This document shows, in pieces, positions 34,372-43,423 of a stretch of 43,423 nt of DNA. The stretch spans positions 1 through 43,423 of the forward strand of contig NZ_JAALDN010000123.1 in NCBI RefSeq assembly GCF_014144855.1, in the 5' to 3' direction. The DNA comes from Dietzia maris (GTDB taxonomy: Bacteria > Actinomycetota > Actinomycetes > Mycobacteriales > Mycobacteriaceae). The notes below the pieces were generated by a model. It saw nothing but the letters and a program-made list of their open reading frames with translations. It was not told where the DNA came from and ran no database searches. The position numbers and the translations under genes were made by a program. Position 1 is the first letter of the stretch, and every line of letters begins with the position of its first letter.

Positions 34372-34496
34372 CTTTCACACAGCTGACCGGGGAGCCGCTC
34401 CGTACCTCGGGAGGCAGGACCGAACTGCACTATCGCACAGCCCTGCGACACTCCGGCCCGGCTCCCGACCCTCCCGACGACAAGGGCAGCGACTGT

Positions 34497-34502
34497 TAGC
34501 CT
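34497..34502 (+). promoter_or_regulatory. -10 element for the carboxymuconolactone-decarboxylase-family gene
   Basis: TAGCCT fits TANNNT and lies 36 bases before the GTG start, giving a normal leader with a GAGGAGG ribosome site. Confidence 0.45.
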
Positions 34503-34538
34503 GACCAGGCACTTTCCGAATCGTCGAGGAGGACACCC

Positions 34539-34910
34539 GTGGAACTGAGCATGGACAAGGGCGACCAGTTCGTCGAGCAGACGCAGTCACCGGAGGGAGC
34601 GGCCGCCTGGAAGCAGCAGTTGGACGAGTTCGCGCCGGGTGCCTCCGACTGGGTGGTGGGCGCGGTGTTCGGCGGCACCTACCAGCGGCCGGGGATCGAG
34701 TTGCGCGACCGTCAGATGCTCACCATGGCGGCCCTCGCGGCGATGGGCGGCACCGAGCCCCAGTTGACCGGGCACATCCGGACCGCGGTCGAGGTGGCCG
34801 GCATGACCAAGGAAGAGGTCGCCGAGTGTTTCGTGCACCTCATGCCGTACATCGGCGTGCCCAAGACCCTGGCTGCGATGCGGTGTCTGAGCTCGGCGTT
34901 CGGCGAGTGA
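34539..34910 (+). CDS. carboxymuconolactone-decarboxylase family protein
   Basis: A 123-residue CMD-family protein with WVVGAVFGGTYQRPGIELRD, LTMAALAAMGGTEPQLTGHI and AGMTKEEVAECFVHLMPYIG. It has no CxxC pair, so it is not an AhpD-type peroxidase; it is closer to the decarboxylase branch, but there are no beta-ketoadipate pathway genes nearby. GTG 34539 follows GAGGAGG. It converges on icd across a strong hairpin. Confidence 0.88.
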   Translation: MELSMDKGDQFVEQTQSPEGAAAWKQQLDEFAPGASDWVVGAVFGGTYQRPGIELRDRQMLTMAALAAMGGTEPQLTGHIRTAVEVAGMTKEEVAECFVHLMPYIGVPKTLAAMRCLSSAFGE

Positions 34911-34949
34911 CATGAGCTGAGTCGTCGTCGTAGTCCTCGTCCCACGACA

Positions 34950-34989
34950 CACCGCGCCCCCGTCGGATCACTCCGGCGGGGGCGCGGTG
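34950..34989. terminator. bidirectional terminator between the CMD-family gene and icd
   Basis: CACCGCGCCCCCG (34950–34962) pairs perfectly over 13 bases with 34977–34989, between convergent genes. No T-tract on either side. Confidence 0.7.
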
Positions 34990-35013
34990 GGGTGGTGCGG
35001 GTTCAGCGGGAGA

Positions 35014-37248
35014 TCAGGCGAAGGCGCTGTCGAGGTGGTCGTTGAGCGTCTTGCTCGGACGCATCGCAGCCTTCAGCTTCTCGGTGTCGGGCTGGTAGTA
35101 GCCGCCGAGATCGACCGAGTGGCCCTGGACAACCGTCAGCTCCTCGAGGATTCTGTCCTTGTCGGCGTCCAGCTTCTCGGCGAGCGGGGCGAACCGCGCT
35201 GCGAGCTCGGCGTCCTCGGTCTGCGCCGCCAGCTCCTGCGCCCAGTACAACGCCAGCCAGAACTGGCTGCCCCGGTTGTCGAGCTCGCCGGTCACGCGCG
35301 AGGGCGACTTGCCGTTCTCCAGCAGCTTGCCGGTCGCGGTGTCCAGCGCTTGGGCGAGGATGGTGGCCTTCGGGTTGTCGTACTTGCGACCGAGGTCGTC
35401 GAGGCTCGCACCGATCGCGAGGAACTCCCCGAGCGAATCCCAGCGCAAGTGGTTCTCCTCCACCAGCTGCTGGACGTGCTTCGGCGCGGAACCGCCGGCA
35501 CCCGTCTCGTAGAGCCCACCGCCGGCCATGAGCGGCACGATCGAGAGCATCTTGGCACTGGTGCCCAGCTCGAGGATCGGGAACAGATCCGTGAGGTAGT
35601 CGCGCAGGATATTGCCGGTCACCGAGATGGTGTCCAGGCCGCGCCACGCGCGCTCGAGGGTGTAGCGCATGGCGCGCACCTGCGACATGATCTGGATGTC
35701 CAGGCCCTCGGTGTCGTGATCCTGGAGGTACTTGTTGACCAGCGTGATCAGGTTGTTCTCGTGCGGCCGGTACGGGTCGAGCCAGAAGACGGCGGGCATG
35801 CCGGAGGCGCGGGCACGGTCCACGGCGAGCTTGACCCAGTCACGGATCGGCGCGTCGTTGACAGTGCACATGCGCCAGATGTCGCCGGCCTCGACCTCCT
35901 GAGAGACCAGGACCTCACCGGTCGCGGCGTCGACGATGTTGGCCACGCCGCCGGTCTCGACCTCGAAGGTCTTGTCGTGGCTGCCGTACTCCTCGGCCTT
36001 CTGCGCCATGAGTCCGACGTTCGGCACGGTGCCCATGGTGGTGGGGTCGAACGCGCCGTTGGTCTTGCAGAAGTTGATGATCTCCTGGTAGATCCGCGCG
36101 AAGGTGGATTCCGGGATGACCGCCTTGGTGTCCTTCTTGCGGCCGTCGGCGCCGTACATCTTGCCGCCGATGCGGATCATCGCGGGCATGGAAGCGTCGA
36201 CGATCACATCCGAGGGGGAGTGGAAGTTGGAGATGCCGCGGGCCGAGTCGACCATCGCGAGCTCCGGCCGCTGCTCGTGGCAGCGGTGCAGCTCCTCGAT
36301 GATCTCTTCCTTCTTGGCCGAGGGCAGGGTGTCGATCTTTGCGTACAGGTCGCCCATGCCGTTGTTGACGTTGATGCCGAGCTCATCGAACAGCTCGCCG
36401 TACTTTTCGAAGGCGTCCTTGTAGAACACGCGGACGGCGTGCCCGAACACGATCGGGTGGCTCACCTTCATCATGGTGGCCTTGACGTGCAGCGAGAACA
36501 TGACGCCGGTCTCCTTGGCGTCATTGAGTTGTTCCTCGTAGAACTCCAGCAGAGCCTTCTTGCTCATGAACATGGAGTCCACGACGGTGCCCTTCTGCAG
36601 CGGCACGGTCTTGAGGACCTCGGTCTTCCCGTCGGGCGTCACGACCTCCATGCGAGCATCGCAGTCACGGTCGAGGATGATCGACTTCTCGCCGGCGTAG
36701 AAGTCGCCGTGGGTCATGTGCGCGACGTGGGTCTGCGAGGCCATGGACCACTTGCCCATGGAGTGCGGGTTGGCCTTGGCGTACTCCTTGACGGCCTTCG
36801 GGGCACGACGGTCGGAGTTGCCCTGGCGTAGGACCGGGTTGACCGCACTTCCGAGGATGCCGGAGTACCGCTTGGCGGTCTCCTTCTCCTCGTCGGTCTG
36901 CGGGTCCCACGGGAAGTCGGGAATGTCGTAACCCTGCGACTGCAGCTCTGCGATCGCCTTGGTGAGCTGCGGGACGGAGGCGCTGATGTTGGGCAGCTTG
37001 ATGATGTTGGTGTCCGGGTCCTGAGTCAGACGACCGAGCTCGGCAAGGTTGTCCTGCACCTTCTGCTCGTCGGTGAGTCGCTCGGGGAACGCTCCGAGGA
37101 TGCGCGCGGCCACCGAGATGTCACTGGTCTCGACGGCGATACCGGCGGGCTCGGCAAAAGTGCGGAGGACCGGGAGGAACGCCTCGGTCGCGAGTCGCGG
37201 GGCCTCATCGGTGAGGGTGTAAATGATCTTCTGGGGACCTTGGGTCAT
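35014..37248 (-). CDS. icd: monomeric NADP-dependent isocitrate dehydrogenase
   Basis: A 744-residue monomeric (type II) isocitrate dehydrogenase, the expected length for the family, compared with about 410 for the dimeric type. It opens [69 protein letters not shown] and [14 protein letters not shown] are family blocks for isocitrate, metal and NADP. It makes 2-oxoglutarate and NADPH in the TCA cycle. ATG 37248 matches the family start; the frame upstream is intergenic. The monomeric type is common in Corynebacterium and relatives. Confidence 0.96.
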   Translation of the reverse strand: MTQGPQKIIYTLTDEAPRLATEAFLPVLRTFAEPAGIAVETSDISVAARILGAFPERLTDEQKVQDNLAELGRLTQDPDTNIIKLPNISASVPQLTKAIAELQSQGYDIPDFPWDPQTDEEKETAKRYSGILGSAVNPVLRQGNSDRRAPKAVKEYAKANPHSMGKWSMASQTHVAHMTHGDFYAGEKSIILDRDCDARMEVVTPDGKTEVLKTVPLQKGTVVDSMFMSKKALLEFYEEQLNDAKETGVMFSLHVKATMMKVSHPIVFGHAVRVFYKDAFEKYGELFDELGINVNNGMGDLYAKIDTLPSAKKEEIIEELHRCHEQRPELAMVDSARGISNFHSPSDVIVDASMPAMIRIGGKMYGADGRKKDTKAVIPESTFARIYQEIINFCKTNGAFDPTTMGTVPNVGLMAQKAEEYGSHDKTFEVETGGVANIVDAATGEVLVSQEVEAGDIWRMCTVNDAPIRDWVKLAVDRARASGMPAVFWLDPYRPHENNLITLVNKYLQDHDTEGLDIQIMSQVRAMRYTLERAWRGLDTISVTGNILRDYLTDLFPILELGTSAKMLSIVPLMAGGGLYETGAGGSAPKHVQQLVEENHLRWDSLGEFLAIGASLDDLGRKYDNPKATILAQALDTATGKLLENGKSPSRVTGELDNRGSQFWLALYWAQELAAQTEDAELAARFAPLAEKLDADKDRILEELTVVQGHSVDLGGYYQPDTEKLKAAMRPSKTLNDHLDSAFA

Positions 37249-37470
37249 GGATGTCGACTCTTCTCGTTTCGGGCTGATCGTGTTCTTGTGGAACTGCGCC
37301 ATCTGGCCGCCCACCATCATCCCCCAGGTCGGACCGACGGTGTCGGAGCCCGGGCGGGCCGATGGGCGCCCCGTTCCGCGCGTACGGACCGGGAGTCGGG
37401 GACGGCCTCCCCTGCAGTGTGGTCCAACTCGCGCTCGCTCGCCGGGTTTCCCGACGTCGCTCACCCCGGT

Positions 37471-37494
37471 CGGGCCCGTTCTAGGCCGGGCCCG
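37471..37494 (-). terminator. hairpin spanning the ABC-transporter stop codon
   Basis: Two copies of the self-complementary CGGGCCCG (37471–37478 and 37487–37494) can pair as an 8-base stem around an 8-base loop that contains the TAG stop. The remaining DNA up to icd (to about 37249) shows no gene; it should hold the icd promoter of the other unit, which I could not pin down. Confidence 0.4.
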
Positions 37495-39304
37495 GAGTGC
37501 TGTCCACGGCCGTCGCCCGCCGGCCGGCGGACCATGCGGCCCACAGTCGGTGGTAGATCCCGCCGTGAGCGACCAGGTCGTCGTGGGTGCCGCGCTCGAC
37601 GATCCGTCCGGAGTCCATCACGAGGATGATGTCCGCGCGAGAGGCCTGATCGAGCCGGTGGGCGATCACGAGGGAGGACCTGTCGCGGATGACCTCGTCG
37701 GCTGCGCGCTCCAACGCCTCCGCGCCCGCCGAGCCGGCCTCGGCCGTGGCCTCGTCCATGACGATGACGGCCGGATCGAGCAGGAGGACGCGGGCCAGGG
37801 CCAGCTGCTGCGCGGCGACCGGATCCAGCTGGAGCCCGCGCGCCCCGACGATCGTGTCGAGCCCCTCCGGCAGGCGCTCGAACCACGCGGAGGCGTTGAC
37901 CCGGCGCAGCGCGTCGAGCAGCTCGTCGTCGGTGGCCTTGGGCCGGGCCAGGGTGAGGTCGTGGCGCAGGGTCCCCGAGAACACGTGGACCTCCTGGCTG
38001 ACCGTGGCCAGACGAGCGATGCGCTCCCGATCGGACAGCGATGACACCGGGTAACCGTCGACGAGCACCTCGCCGGCATCCGGCACCAGGAGGCCCGCCA
38101 GCAGAGCGGCGACCGTAGTCTTGCCGGCGCCCGACGCACCGACGATCGCGACGGTCCGACCCGGTTCGATGGAGAAGCTGATGTCGCGCACCGCCCACGA
38201 GTCGCCGTAGCTGAAGCTCACATCGCGCAGGTCGACCCGGCCCTGCGGCGGCTCGACACCGCTGTCGGGCACCGGTACGGGCGGGTCCACGACCACGCCG
38301 ACGATCCGGGACAGCGACGCGTAGCCCGACTGGACCACGTCCAGGATGCGCATGAAGGTCATGAGCGGACCCCGCAGGCGGATGATCATGAGCACCGCCC
38401 CGGTCACCGCGCCCACGGTGAGGGAGCCGGTGGCGACGAGGCGGTAGCCCACCGTGAGAGCGATCGCGAGCATGAGGAACTCGCCCACCAGCATCCAGAC
38501 GTTGAGCACGAGCATCGTCGTGCGCGCTCGGATGCCCTTGCGCACCACGTCCCAGGAGGCGTTGCCGATCCGGGTGTGCATCCGGTCTTCGAGCGAGAAG
38601 GCGCGTACGGTCGCCCGGCCACGGATGGCCTCGAGGACCCGTCGCGCCCGCTCGGCCATTGCCGCGCGCTCCGCGGCGTAGCGGTCCGGGGCCTTGGCGA
38701 GGTAACGACGCGCGGCGAGGTAGTAGACGGGCGCGACGACGAGGGGGACGACGAGGAACTGCCAGTCCAGGGCGAACAGCGCGATCACTGTCGCCACGAC
38801 CGTCAGGGCCGAGGTGGACAGCGTCGGGACGGTCTCGGTGACCGCCGAGGACAGTTCGGCCACGTCATCGGTGGACCGGCTGACGAGGTCGCCGGAGCCC
38901 GCGTCCTCCACCCGGTGGGTGGGCAGTCCGAGTGCGGTGCCGACCATGTCCTGCCGCAGGTTGGCGATCACCCGCTCGGACAGCCGGGCCACCAGGTAGA
39001 AGCCGGATGCGCTGAGCGCCGCGCCGCCGACCGCCGCCGCCAACAGCAGTCCGCCGATCTGCCACAGCGACCCCCCGCGTTCACCGGTGACCAGGTCCAC
39101 GATCCGACCCATCAGCTGGGGGATGAGCACACCCGCGGTCGCCCCGAGGCTCAGCAGGATCAACGCCAGCGCCAGCCACCGCCCGGCGTGGCGGACCCGG
39201 GAGAGCTGCCTGGCCACCTCGCGACGGACCTGGCCCGCGGAGGCGACCGGAAACCTCAGGGCGGTGTCGGTCTTCAGGGGTGGTGTCGAACTCGTCGTCG
39301 TCAT
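37481..39304 (-). CDS. ABC exporter half-transporter B (permease–ATPase)
   Basis: A 607-residue half-exporter. An N-terminal six-helix membrane domain (about residues 35–320) precedes an ATPase domain. Walker [13 protein letters not shown] lies near residue 387, Walker B with catalytic Glu (IVMDEATA) near 514 and the switch His (VIAHRLDQ) near 546, all intact. The signature motif is degenerate: [18 protein letters not shown] stands where LSGGQ is expected. ATG 39304 overlaps the stop of half-transporter A by four bases (ATGA), so the two halves form a heterodimer with one canonical ATP site. The substrate is unknown; multidrug, lipid or siderophore transport are common for such pairs. Confidence 0.9.
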   Translation of the reverse strand: MTTTSSTPPLKTDTALRFPVASAGQVRREVARQLSRVRHAGRWLALALILLSLGATAGVLIPQLMGRIVDLVTGERGGSLWQIGGLLLAAAVGGAALSASGFYLVARLSERVIANLRQDMVGTALGLPTHRVEDAGSGDLVSRSTDDVAELSSAVTETVPTLSTSALTVVATVIALFALDWQFLVVPLVVAPVYYLAARRYLAKAPDRYAAERAAMAERARRVLEAIRGRATVRAFSLEDRMHTRIGNASWDVVRKGIRARTTMLVLNVWMLVGEFLMLAIALTVGYRLVATGSLTVGAVTGAVLMIIRLRGPLMTFMRILDVVQSGYASLSRIVGVVVDPPVPVPDSGVEPPQGRVDLRDVSFSYGDSWAVRDISFSIEPGRTVAIVGASGAGKTTVAALLAGLLVPDAGEVLVDGYPVSSLSDRERIARLATVSQEVHVFSGTLRHDLTLARPKATDDELLDALRRVNASAWFERLPEGLDTIVGARGLQLDPVAAQQLALARVLLLDPAVIVMDEATAEAGSAGAEALERAADEVIRDRSSLVIAHRLDQASRADIILVMDSGRIVERGTHDDLVAHGGIYHRLWAAWSAGRRATAVDSTPGPA

Positions 39305-40893
39305 CCCTCGGCCCCCACGAGCAGACCCTCCGCGGTCTCGCGCAGTCGCCGTGCGGTCAGCCGCGCGTCCGCGACGGCGTTCCACGCCGGGGCCGGGCTG
39401 AAGACGATCGTGGTCTTCCCGATCCGCTCACGGGCGATGTTGTCCGCGAGGTTCTGTTCGGTCACCGAGTCCACAGCGGTGGTGGGGTCCTGCAGTACGA
39501 GTACCTCCGGGGCGAGCGCGACGGCACGCGCGAGGGCGACGCGCTGCCGCTGACCGCCCGAGAGCATCCGCCCGCTCTCACCGACCCGCTTGTCGGGGCC
39601 GTCGGGGATGTCGTCGCAGCAGGCGACCCGCAGGGCGTGTTCCGCCGCCGCGCGATCGGGGTGGACGTTGTCCGCCACGCTGCCGTCGAACAGGTCGGCG
39701 GCGTGGGGCACGACCGCCACCCGCGTGCGGGGCAGTGACTCGAGGAGGCGGATCAGCTCGGCGTCGGTGCCGTCGACGACCGTCAGGCCTGACGGAAGGG
39801 CGCGGATGAACCGCTCCGTGGTGGCGGCGTCGGCCTCCGAGATACGCTCGAAATCCGCGCCGAGCACCTCGCGTATCCGTCGGCCGGACGCCTCCGCCGA
39901 CGCCCAGCGGGAGGCGATGTTGCGGCCGAACATGGTCATGGGGACCACGAGGAACTGGGTGAGGCCGACCACCGTGATCAGCTCGCCGATGGTGACGTGC
40001 CCGGCGAGCGCCAACGCGCCCGCCGCGATCCCGAGCGTGGACACGAAGACGGCTCCGGTCGCCTCGGTGGCGCCGTTGAGCCGTGTCTCGGCCGCGTCGG
40101 CGTGAACGGTCTTGCGGTAGGCGTCGTCCGACACCTCGTCGTAGCGCCTCCGGACGGTGACGATGGCGCCCAGCCCCTTGAGGATCCGCAGCCCCTGCAC
40201 CACGTCGGTCGCGGTGGCGGCGGCCTGGGCGATGGCCTGCTGGCGCGCCACCGACCGGCGCTGCAGCGGCCGTGCCACCCGGAGCGCGACGATGACCAAC
40301 ACCGGGCCGCCGACCAGGGTGGCCAGGCTCAGCCACGGGTTGATCGTGAACATCATCGCCGCGCCGTACGTGATGGCCGCCGCCTCGGCGACCGGCATCA
40401 CGGTCATCATGACGATGTCCCCGACGCGCGTGGTGTCCGACGAGGCGATGGACAGCAGGCCGCCCGCGGTGCGTTCCCGGCTCGCGAACCCGCGCGGGTC
40501 CTGGATGCGGTCGGTGACCGCGGTACGCAGGTCGTGACTGACGAGCTGCTGGCTGCGGACCAGCATGAAGCGGGCGGTCCAGTTGGCGACCATCGCCACC
40601 AGGAACACGCAGGCGAGGACGCCGATCCAGAGCCATAGCCGGTTCAGGCGGCCGGTGGCGATCGCGTCGTCGACCGCACGGCCGACGACGACCGGGGTGA
40701 GCCCGTTGCAGAGGAATCCCACGGCCATGCCGCCGGAGGCGATGAAGCTCCAGGGACGCTGGGACAGCGCCACTTTGAGGGTCCACCGCGGTGAGTCGAC
40801 GGCGGGCAGCTTGGATCGGCGGCCCCCCGGCCCGGGAAGCGCCGAGTAGTCGACGATGCTGCCCGTTCCCGGGGTCTGTGAGTTGTCGGGCAC
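39301..40893 (-). CDS. ABC exporter half-transporter A with degenerate ATPase domain
   Basis: A 530-residue half-exporter, shorter than its partner. The six-helix membrane domain is complete (about residues 45–330). The ATPase domain has an intact signature LSGGQRQRVALARA near residue 443. It has no Walker A: the region before it is reduced to LTVVDGTDAELIRLLESLP. Walker B reads LVLQDPTTAVD, without the Asp-Glu pair, and the switch His is replaced (TIVFSPAP). It therefore donates the signature motif but cannot bind ATP in its own Walker site. GTG 40893 lies eight bases after TAACAT, suggesting a leaderless transcript for the pair. Confidence 0.88.
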   Translation of the reverse strand: MPDNSQTPGTGSIVDYSALPGPGGRRSKLPAVDSPRWTLKVALSQRPWSFIASGGMAVGFLCNGLTPVVVGRAVDDAIATGRLNRLWLWIGVLACVFLVAMVANWTARFMLVRSQQLVSHDLRTAVTDRIQDPRGFASRERTAGGLLSIASSDTTRVGDIVMMTVMPVAEAAAITYGAAMMFTINPWLSLATLVGGPVLVIVALRVARPLQRRSVARQQAIAQAAATATDVVQGLRILKGLGAIVTVRRRYDEVSDDAYRKTVHADAAETRLNGATEATGAVFVSTLGIAAGALALAGHVTIGELITVVGLTQFLVVPMTMFGRNIASRWASAEASGRRIREVLGADFERISEADAATTERFIRALPSGLTVVDGTDAELIRLLESLPRTRVAVVPHAADLFDGSVADNVHPDRAAAEHALRVACCDDIPDGPDKRVGESGRMLSGGQRQRVALARAVALAPEVLVLQDPTTAVDSVTEQNLADNIARERIGKTTIVFSPAPAWNAVADARLTARRLRETAEGLLVGAEG

Positions 40894-40901
40894 GAGGGTC
40901 G

Positions 40902-40907
40902 ATGTTA
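40902..40907 (-). promoter_or_regulatory. -10 element for the ABC exporter operon
   Basis: TAACAT on the minus strand ends eight bases before the GTG start at 40893. Confidence 0.4.
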
Positions 40908-40979
40908 CCGGCGGGACGCCGGGGTCCCGTCATCCGCGAGCAGTGGTCAGGGCCGCTCTCGCGGAGGTGCCCCGCCTGC

Positions 40980-41408
40980 TCACGCGCGGCTCCCGTTGCG
41001 CGCGGCACGGCCGCCGACGATCTCCACGGTGTCTACGTCCGCCACCCCCAACGCCAGGAGCGCCTGTCCCGTGGCGTCCAGTTCGTCCTCGATCGTCCGC
41101 AGCCAGCCCCGCACCACCTCGTCGGGGAGGCGGCGCCTCGCGGACAGTCCGACGACGAATCCGGGCGACGGGATGGCGGGCAGGACGGCCATCGCGTCGC
41201 GGCGCTCGTGCGACGTGCACAGCCAGTCCACGTCGCTGATGAGGATGGGGGCGGGGAGGCCGACGTCGTGTTCGTCGCACGGGAGGATGAGCATCGTGTT
41301 CCGGCCGCGGTCGTGGTGACCGATGACGAGGTCGATCACGCCGGCGGCGAGCGGGGCGTCGTCGAGCGGGAGTGTGTTCCAGTTGTCGGGGAGGTCCTCG
41401 AATCTCAT
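40980..41408 (-). CDS. hypothetical protein
   Basis: A 142-residue cytoplasmic protein with no recognised domain. Visible segments are MRFEDLPDNWNTLPLDDAPL, IDLVIGHHDRGRNTMLILPC and ILISDVDWLCTSHERRD. Codon use is typical of the neighbours and the whole length looks coding. Two Cys residues and a His pair (GHH) are present but no clear metal site. It lies 86 bases before the ABC exporter start, on the same strand, and 121 bases after dodecin. Function unknown. Confidence 0.75.
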   Translation of the reverse strand: MRFEDLPDNWNTLPLDDAPLAAGVIDLVIGHHDRGRNTMLILPCDEHDVGLPAPILISDVDWLCTSHERRDAMAVLPAIPSPGFVVGLSARRRLPDEVVRGWLRTIEDELDATGQALLALGVADVDTVEIVGGRAARNGSRA

Positions 41409-41529
41409 GCCCCGAGTCTCGGCGGGCCCGAGGTCCGGCGACAGCCCCGCGACGCGTTCTGTGGAGCCGCCGGAACGCCCTGTGGACAGCGGGATCCGCG
41501 GGAACCCGGAGGCGGCCGGAGGCGTCTGG

Positions 41530-41736
41530 TCAGGACTCGTGCCGGAATCCCACCTTGATGGTCACCTGCCAGTGGGCGACCGCGCCGCCGTCGAGCTTGC
41601 CGCGGACGGACTGGACCTCGAACCACTCGAGGTTCCGCAGGGTCTTGGACGCCTCCGCGACCGCGTTGGCGATGGCCTGGTCCGTTCCGTCCGGCGAGGA
41701 GCCGACGATCTCGGTGACGCTGTAGACGTGGTTCAT
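41530..41736 (-). CDS. dodecin family flavin-binding protein
   Basis: A 68-residue dodecin. VYSVTEIVGSSPDGTDQAI, AVAEASKTLRNLEWFEV and VAHWQVTIKVGFRHE give the beta-alpha-beta-beta fold; the Trp in NLEWFEV is the residue that stacks on flavin in actinobacterial and archaeal dodecins. It forms hollow dodecamers that store or buffer FMN/FAD. GGAGG precedes ATG 41736. It diverges from the PEP-mutase-family gene. Confidence 0.92.
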   Translation of the reverse strand: MNHVYSVTEIVGSSPDGTDQAIANAVAEASKTLRNLEWFEVQSVRGKLDGGAVAHWQVTIKVGFRHES

Positions 41737-41854
41737 GGTGACCTCCGGAGTGCGCGTGACGGCATGTGATACGGGTCACTCTACGGTGGTCCGAGGGCCG
41801 GGCCACCGGCGTAGGGTCGGGAGACGAAAGCCCGCGCTCCCGAGGAGGACCGAG

Positions 41855-42631
41855 ATGCCCGACGTACGTGCACGAGCAACCACGCTGGCCGAGCTCCACG
41901 AATCGGGTGAGCTGGCCGTCCTGCCGACCGTGTGGGACACCTGGAGCGCCCGGGTCGCCGCCGACGCCGGCTTCCGGGGCCTGACGGTGGGCAGCCACCC
42001 CGTCGCCGACGCGATCGGCAGCGCGGACGGGGAGAAGATGGACTTCTCCGAGTACCTGCGCGTGGTCAAGCGGATCACGGACGCGGTCTCCGTCCCCGTC
42101 AGCGCGGACGTCGAGTCGGGCTACGGTCTCGACCCGGCCGAGTTGATCACCCGCCTGCTCGAGGCGGGCGCGGTCGGCGCGAACATCGAGGACGTCGTGC
42201 ACCGCGAGGGTAAGCGTGTCCGCGATCGCCAGGAGCACGCCGACTACATCGCCGCCGCCCGCCGCGCGGCCGATGACGCCGGGGTCCCGTTCGTCATCAA
42301 CGGACGCACCGACGCCGTCAAGCTGGGGACGGACGTCTTCTCGGACCCGCTGGCGGAGGCCGAGGCCCGCATCACGCTCATGGAGGACGCCGGAGCGCGA
42401 TCGGTGTACCCGGTGGGCGTGACGACCGCCGATCAGCTCACGCGTCTCGTGCAGGCGGTGACGATCCCCGTCAACGCGACCGCCCATCCGGTGAAGGGAC
42501 ACGGCGCCGGTGACCTGGCGGCCCTGAAGAAGCTCGGTGTGCGCCGGGTGTCCTTCGGACCGCTCTGGCAGATGTGGCTCTCCGAGGTCTCCGCCGACCG
42601 GTTCGCCGACTGGCTCCCCGCGAACGGCTGA
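41855..42631 (+). CDS. isocitrate lyase/PEP mutase family enzyme
   Basis: A 258-residue TIM-barrel protein of the PEP mutase/isocitrate lyase superfamily. VLPTVWDTWSARVAADAGF, VSADVESGYG (metal-binding Asp), GANIEDVVH and INGRTDAV are family motifs. The KKCGH loop of true isocitrate lyase is absent, so it is probably a C–C or P–C lyase or mutase such as oxaloacetate decarboxylase or 2-methylisocitrate lyase-like; which one is unknown. ATG 41855 follows GAGGAGG. TAGGGT about 35 bases upstream may be the -10 element. Confidence 0.88.
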   Translation: MPDVRARATTLAELHESGELAVLPTVWDTWSARVAADAGFRGLTVGSHPVADAIGSADGEKMDFSEYLRVVKRITDAVSVPVSADVESGYGLDPAELITRLLEAGAVGANIEDVVHREGKRVRDRQEHADYIAAARRAADDAGVPFVINGRTDAVKLGTDVFSDPLAEAEARITLMEDAGARSVYPVGVTTADQLTRLVQAVTIPVNATAHPVKGHGAGDLAALKKLGVRRVSFGPLWQMWLSEVSADRFADWLPANG

Positions 42632-42686
42632 CGCGGACCGACCCGATCCGGCCGCGGGACCGCCGGGACGGTGAGACGGTGGAGGC

Positions 42687-43214
42687 ATGGACACCCCTCC
42701 CGAACCCTCGCTGCCGGACACGAAAGACTGGACGACCGTTCTCGAGTCTGGCTGTGACGACTGTGGATACCGGCCTCACGACCCGGCTTTCACGAGCGAC
42801 CGACTGGCTTCCGCCCGCGACCGGTGGCTCGCCGTCCTCCGGCGGACCGGGGTCGAGCGGCGACCGTCGCCGCGGGTGTGGTCGCCGCTGGAGTACGCGG
42901 GCCACTGCCGTGACCTCATCGAAGTCCTGGGGGACCGCATAGCGGCGATGCTCGACCGAGCCGAGCCGACCTACGACGATTTCGACGGCGAGGCGGCGGT
43001 CGTCGAGCACGGGTACTGGCGCAGCGACCCGGACGATCTCGCCCGCCGACTCGACGCCACCACCGCTCGGACGCTGAAGGTTCTCGACCGCGTCGGCCCC
43101 GCGGACCGGGACAGGACCGGTCGACGCGGCGACGGCTACGTCTTCACCATCGCCTCTCTGTGCCAGTACATCGTGCACGACGTCGAACACCATCTGGGTG
43201 ACGTCGACGGGTGA
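42687..43214 (+). CDS. DinB-like four-helix protein
   Basis: A 175-residue DinB/mycothiol-transferase-fold protein. DRLASARDRWLAVLRRTGV, WSPLEYAGHCRDLIEVLGDR and CQYIVHDVEHHLGDV are the helix patterns; His residues in GHCRD and HDVEHHLGD form the likely divalent-metal site. Such proteins are thiol-dependent transferases or have unknown activity. A pair of Cys in the N-terminal CDDCGYR is not usual for the family. ATG 42687 is 55 bases after the preceding gene on the same strand. Confidence 0.83.
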   Translation: MDTPPEPSLPDTKDWTTVLESGCDDCGYRPHDPAFTSDRLASARDRWLAVLRRTGVERRPSPRVWSPLEYAGHCRDLIEVLGDRIAAMLDRAEPTYDDFDGEAAVVEHGYWRSDPDDLARRLDATTARTLKVLDRVGPADRDRTGRRGDGYVFTIASLCQYIVHDVEHHLGDVDG

Positions 43215-43305
43215 GAACGCGCGGTCCCTGTTTTCCGCCCCGGGGCCTCGCGGGCGGGCTCGCCGACCGGCCCGTGGTCGGCGCCCACGCCGTCGCCCAG
43301 CGGCG

Positions 43306-43423
43306 TCACGCACCTGACGTTCCAGCGGCGTCGCTGACGGGGGCGTGTGTGAGGGTCCGGCGCGTGGCGAACCGTCGGGGCTCGCCGGTGACTGGGTCGG
43401 TGAACCCGAGCTCGCGGGCGAGG
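43306..43423 (-). CDS. C-terminal end of an unidentified gene (partial)
   Basis: A leftward frame enters from the right edge and ends at TGA 43306–43308. Its 39 codons are G/C-ending and read LARELGFTDPVTGEPRRFAT before a short tail. The phrase resembles the last residues of several enzyme families, including some RluA pseudouridine synthases, but it is too short to name. It converges on the DinB-like gene; the 91 bases between them show nothing clear. Confidence 0.4.
   Translation of the reverse strand, partial: LARELGFTDPVTGEPRRFATRRTLTHAPVSDAAGTSGA

Noticed and set aside
34987-36831. A 614-codon plus-strand open frame antisense to icd
   Set aside because: Val/Leu/Asp-rich mirror of a long conserved enzyme; no domain and no ribosome site.

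Overview
The window is GC-rich, G/C-ending-codon DNA from an actinobacterium. The block phoH2 – (lipoprotein) – fum – glpX – DUF4245 – xseB – xseA – Rv1109c-like – ispH – membrane proteins – ychF has the same gene families as the Mycobacterium tuberculosis Rv1095–Rv1112 neighbourhood. Together with a monomeric isocitrate dehydrogenase and an LGFP-repeat lipoprotein this points to the Mycobacteriales, outside the mycobacteria (a Dietzia-, Gordonia- or Corynebacterium-like organism). The genus is inferred, not proven. I saw no rRNA, tRNA, CRISPR array, insertion sequence or phage gene. No gene-free stretch exceeds 300 bases; the longest are 31138–31386 and 37249–37480.

Region 1 (25–11640) is an acyl-CoA catabolic cluster built from two pairs of divergent operons. 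The first pair diverges around 3495–3615. Leftward it holds a class III CoA-transferase, an acyl-CoA dehydrogenase and a zinc alcohol dehydrogenase; rightward it holds an acyl-CoA dehydrogenase, a second class III CoA-transferase and a short-chain dehydrogenase. The second pair diverges around 8575–8730. Leftward it holds a mesaconyl-CoA-hydratase-like MaoC protein and a FadR-type GntR regulator; rightward it holds a third acyl-CoA dehydrogenase, a small MaoC hydratase and a thiolase. The enzymes make a full beta-oxidation-type spiral with CoA transfer instead of ligation. The substrate cannot be read from the sequence.

Region 2 (11641–23534) is the conserved core block: an RNA-directed PhoH2 with a PIN domain and a putative small upstream coupled ORF, an LGFP lipoprotein with a 15-base minisatellite, fumarase, fructose-1,6-bisphosphatase GlpX, exonuclease VII, IspH, two membrane proteins and YchF. 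Several genes start 6–8 bases after a TANNNT hexamer, which suggests leaderless transcripts.

Region 3 (23535–33340) is accessory and rich in broken genes: a deleted and frameshifted glyoxalase-family gene, two coupled genes each with one in-frame TAG (one of them SUFU-like), a SMI1/KNR4-like gene with one in-frame TAA, and a frameshifted C-terminal remnant of an RluA-type pseudouridine synthase. Between them sit intact genes: a DHFR-like reductase, a mesX–mesD pair (folate-independent methionine synthesis) with a divergent LysR regulator, arfB, an HxlR/quinone-reductase-like divergent pair, a YtoQ protein and a mismatch-type DNA glycosylase.

Region 4 (33341–43423) holds a lipoprotein, a carboxymuconolactone-decarboxylase-family protein, monomeric isocitrate dehydrogenase, a heterodimeric ABC exporter whose two ATPase domains have complementary defects, a hypothetical protein, dodecin, a PEP-mutase/isocitrate-lyase-family enzyme, a DinB-like protein and the end of an unidentified leftward gene.
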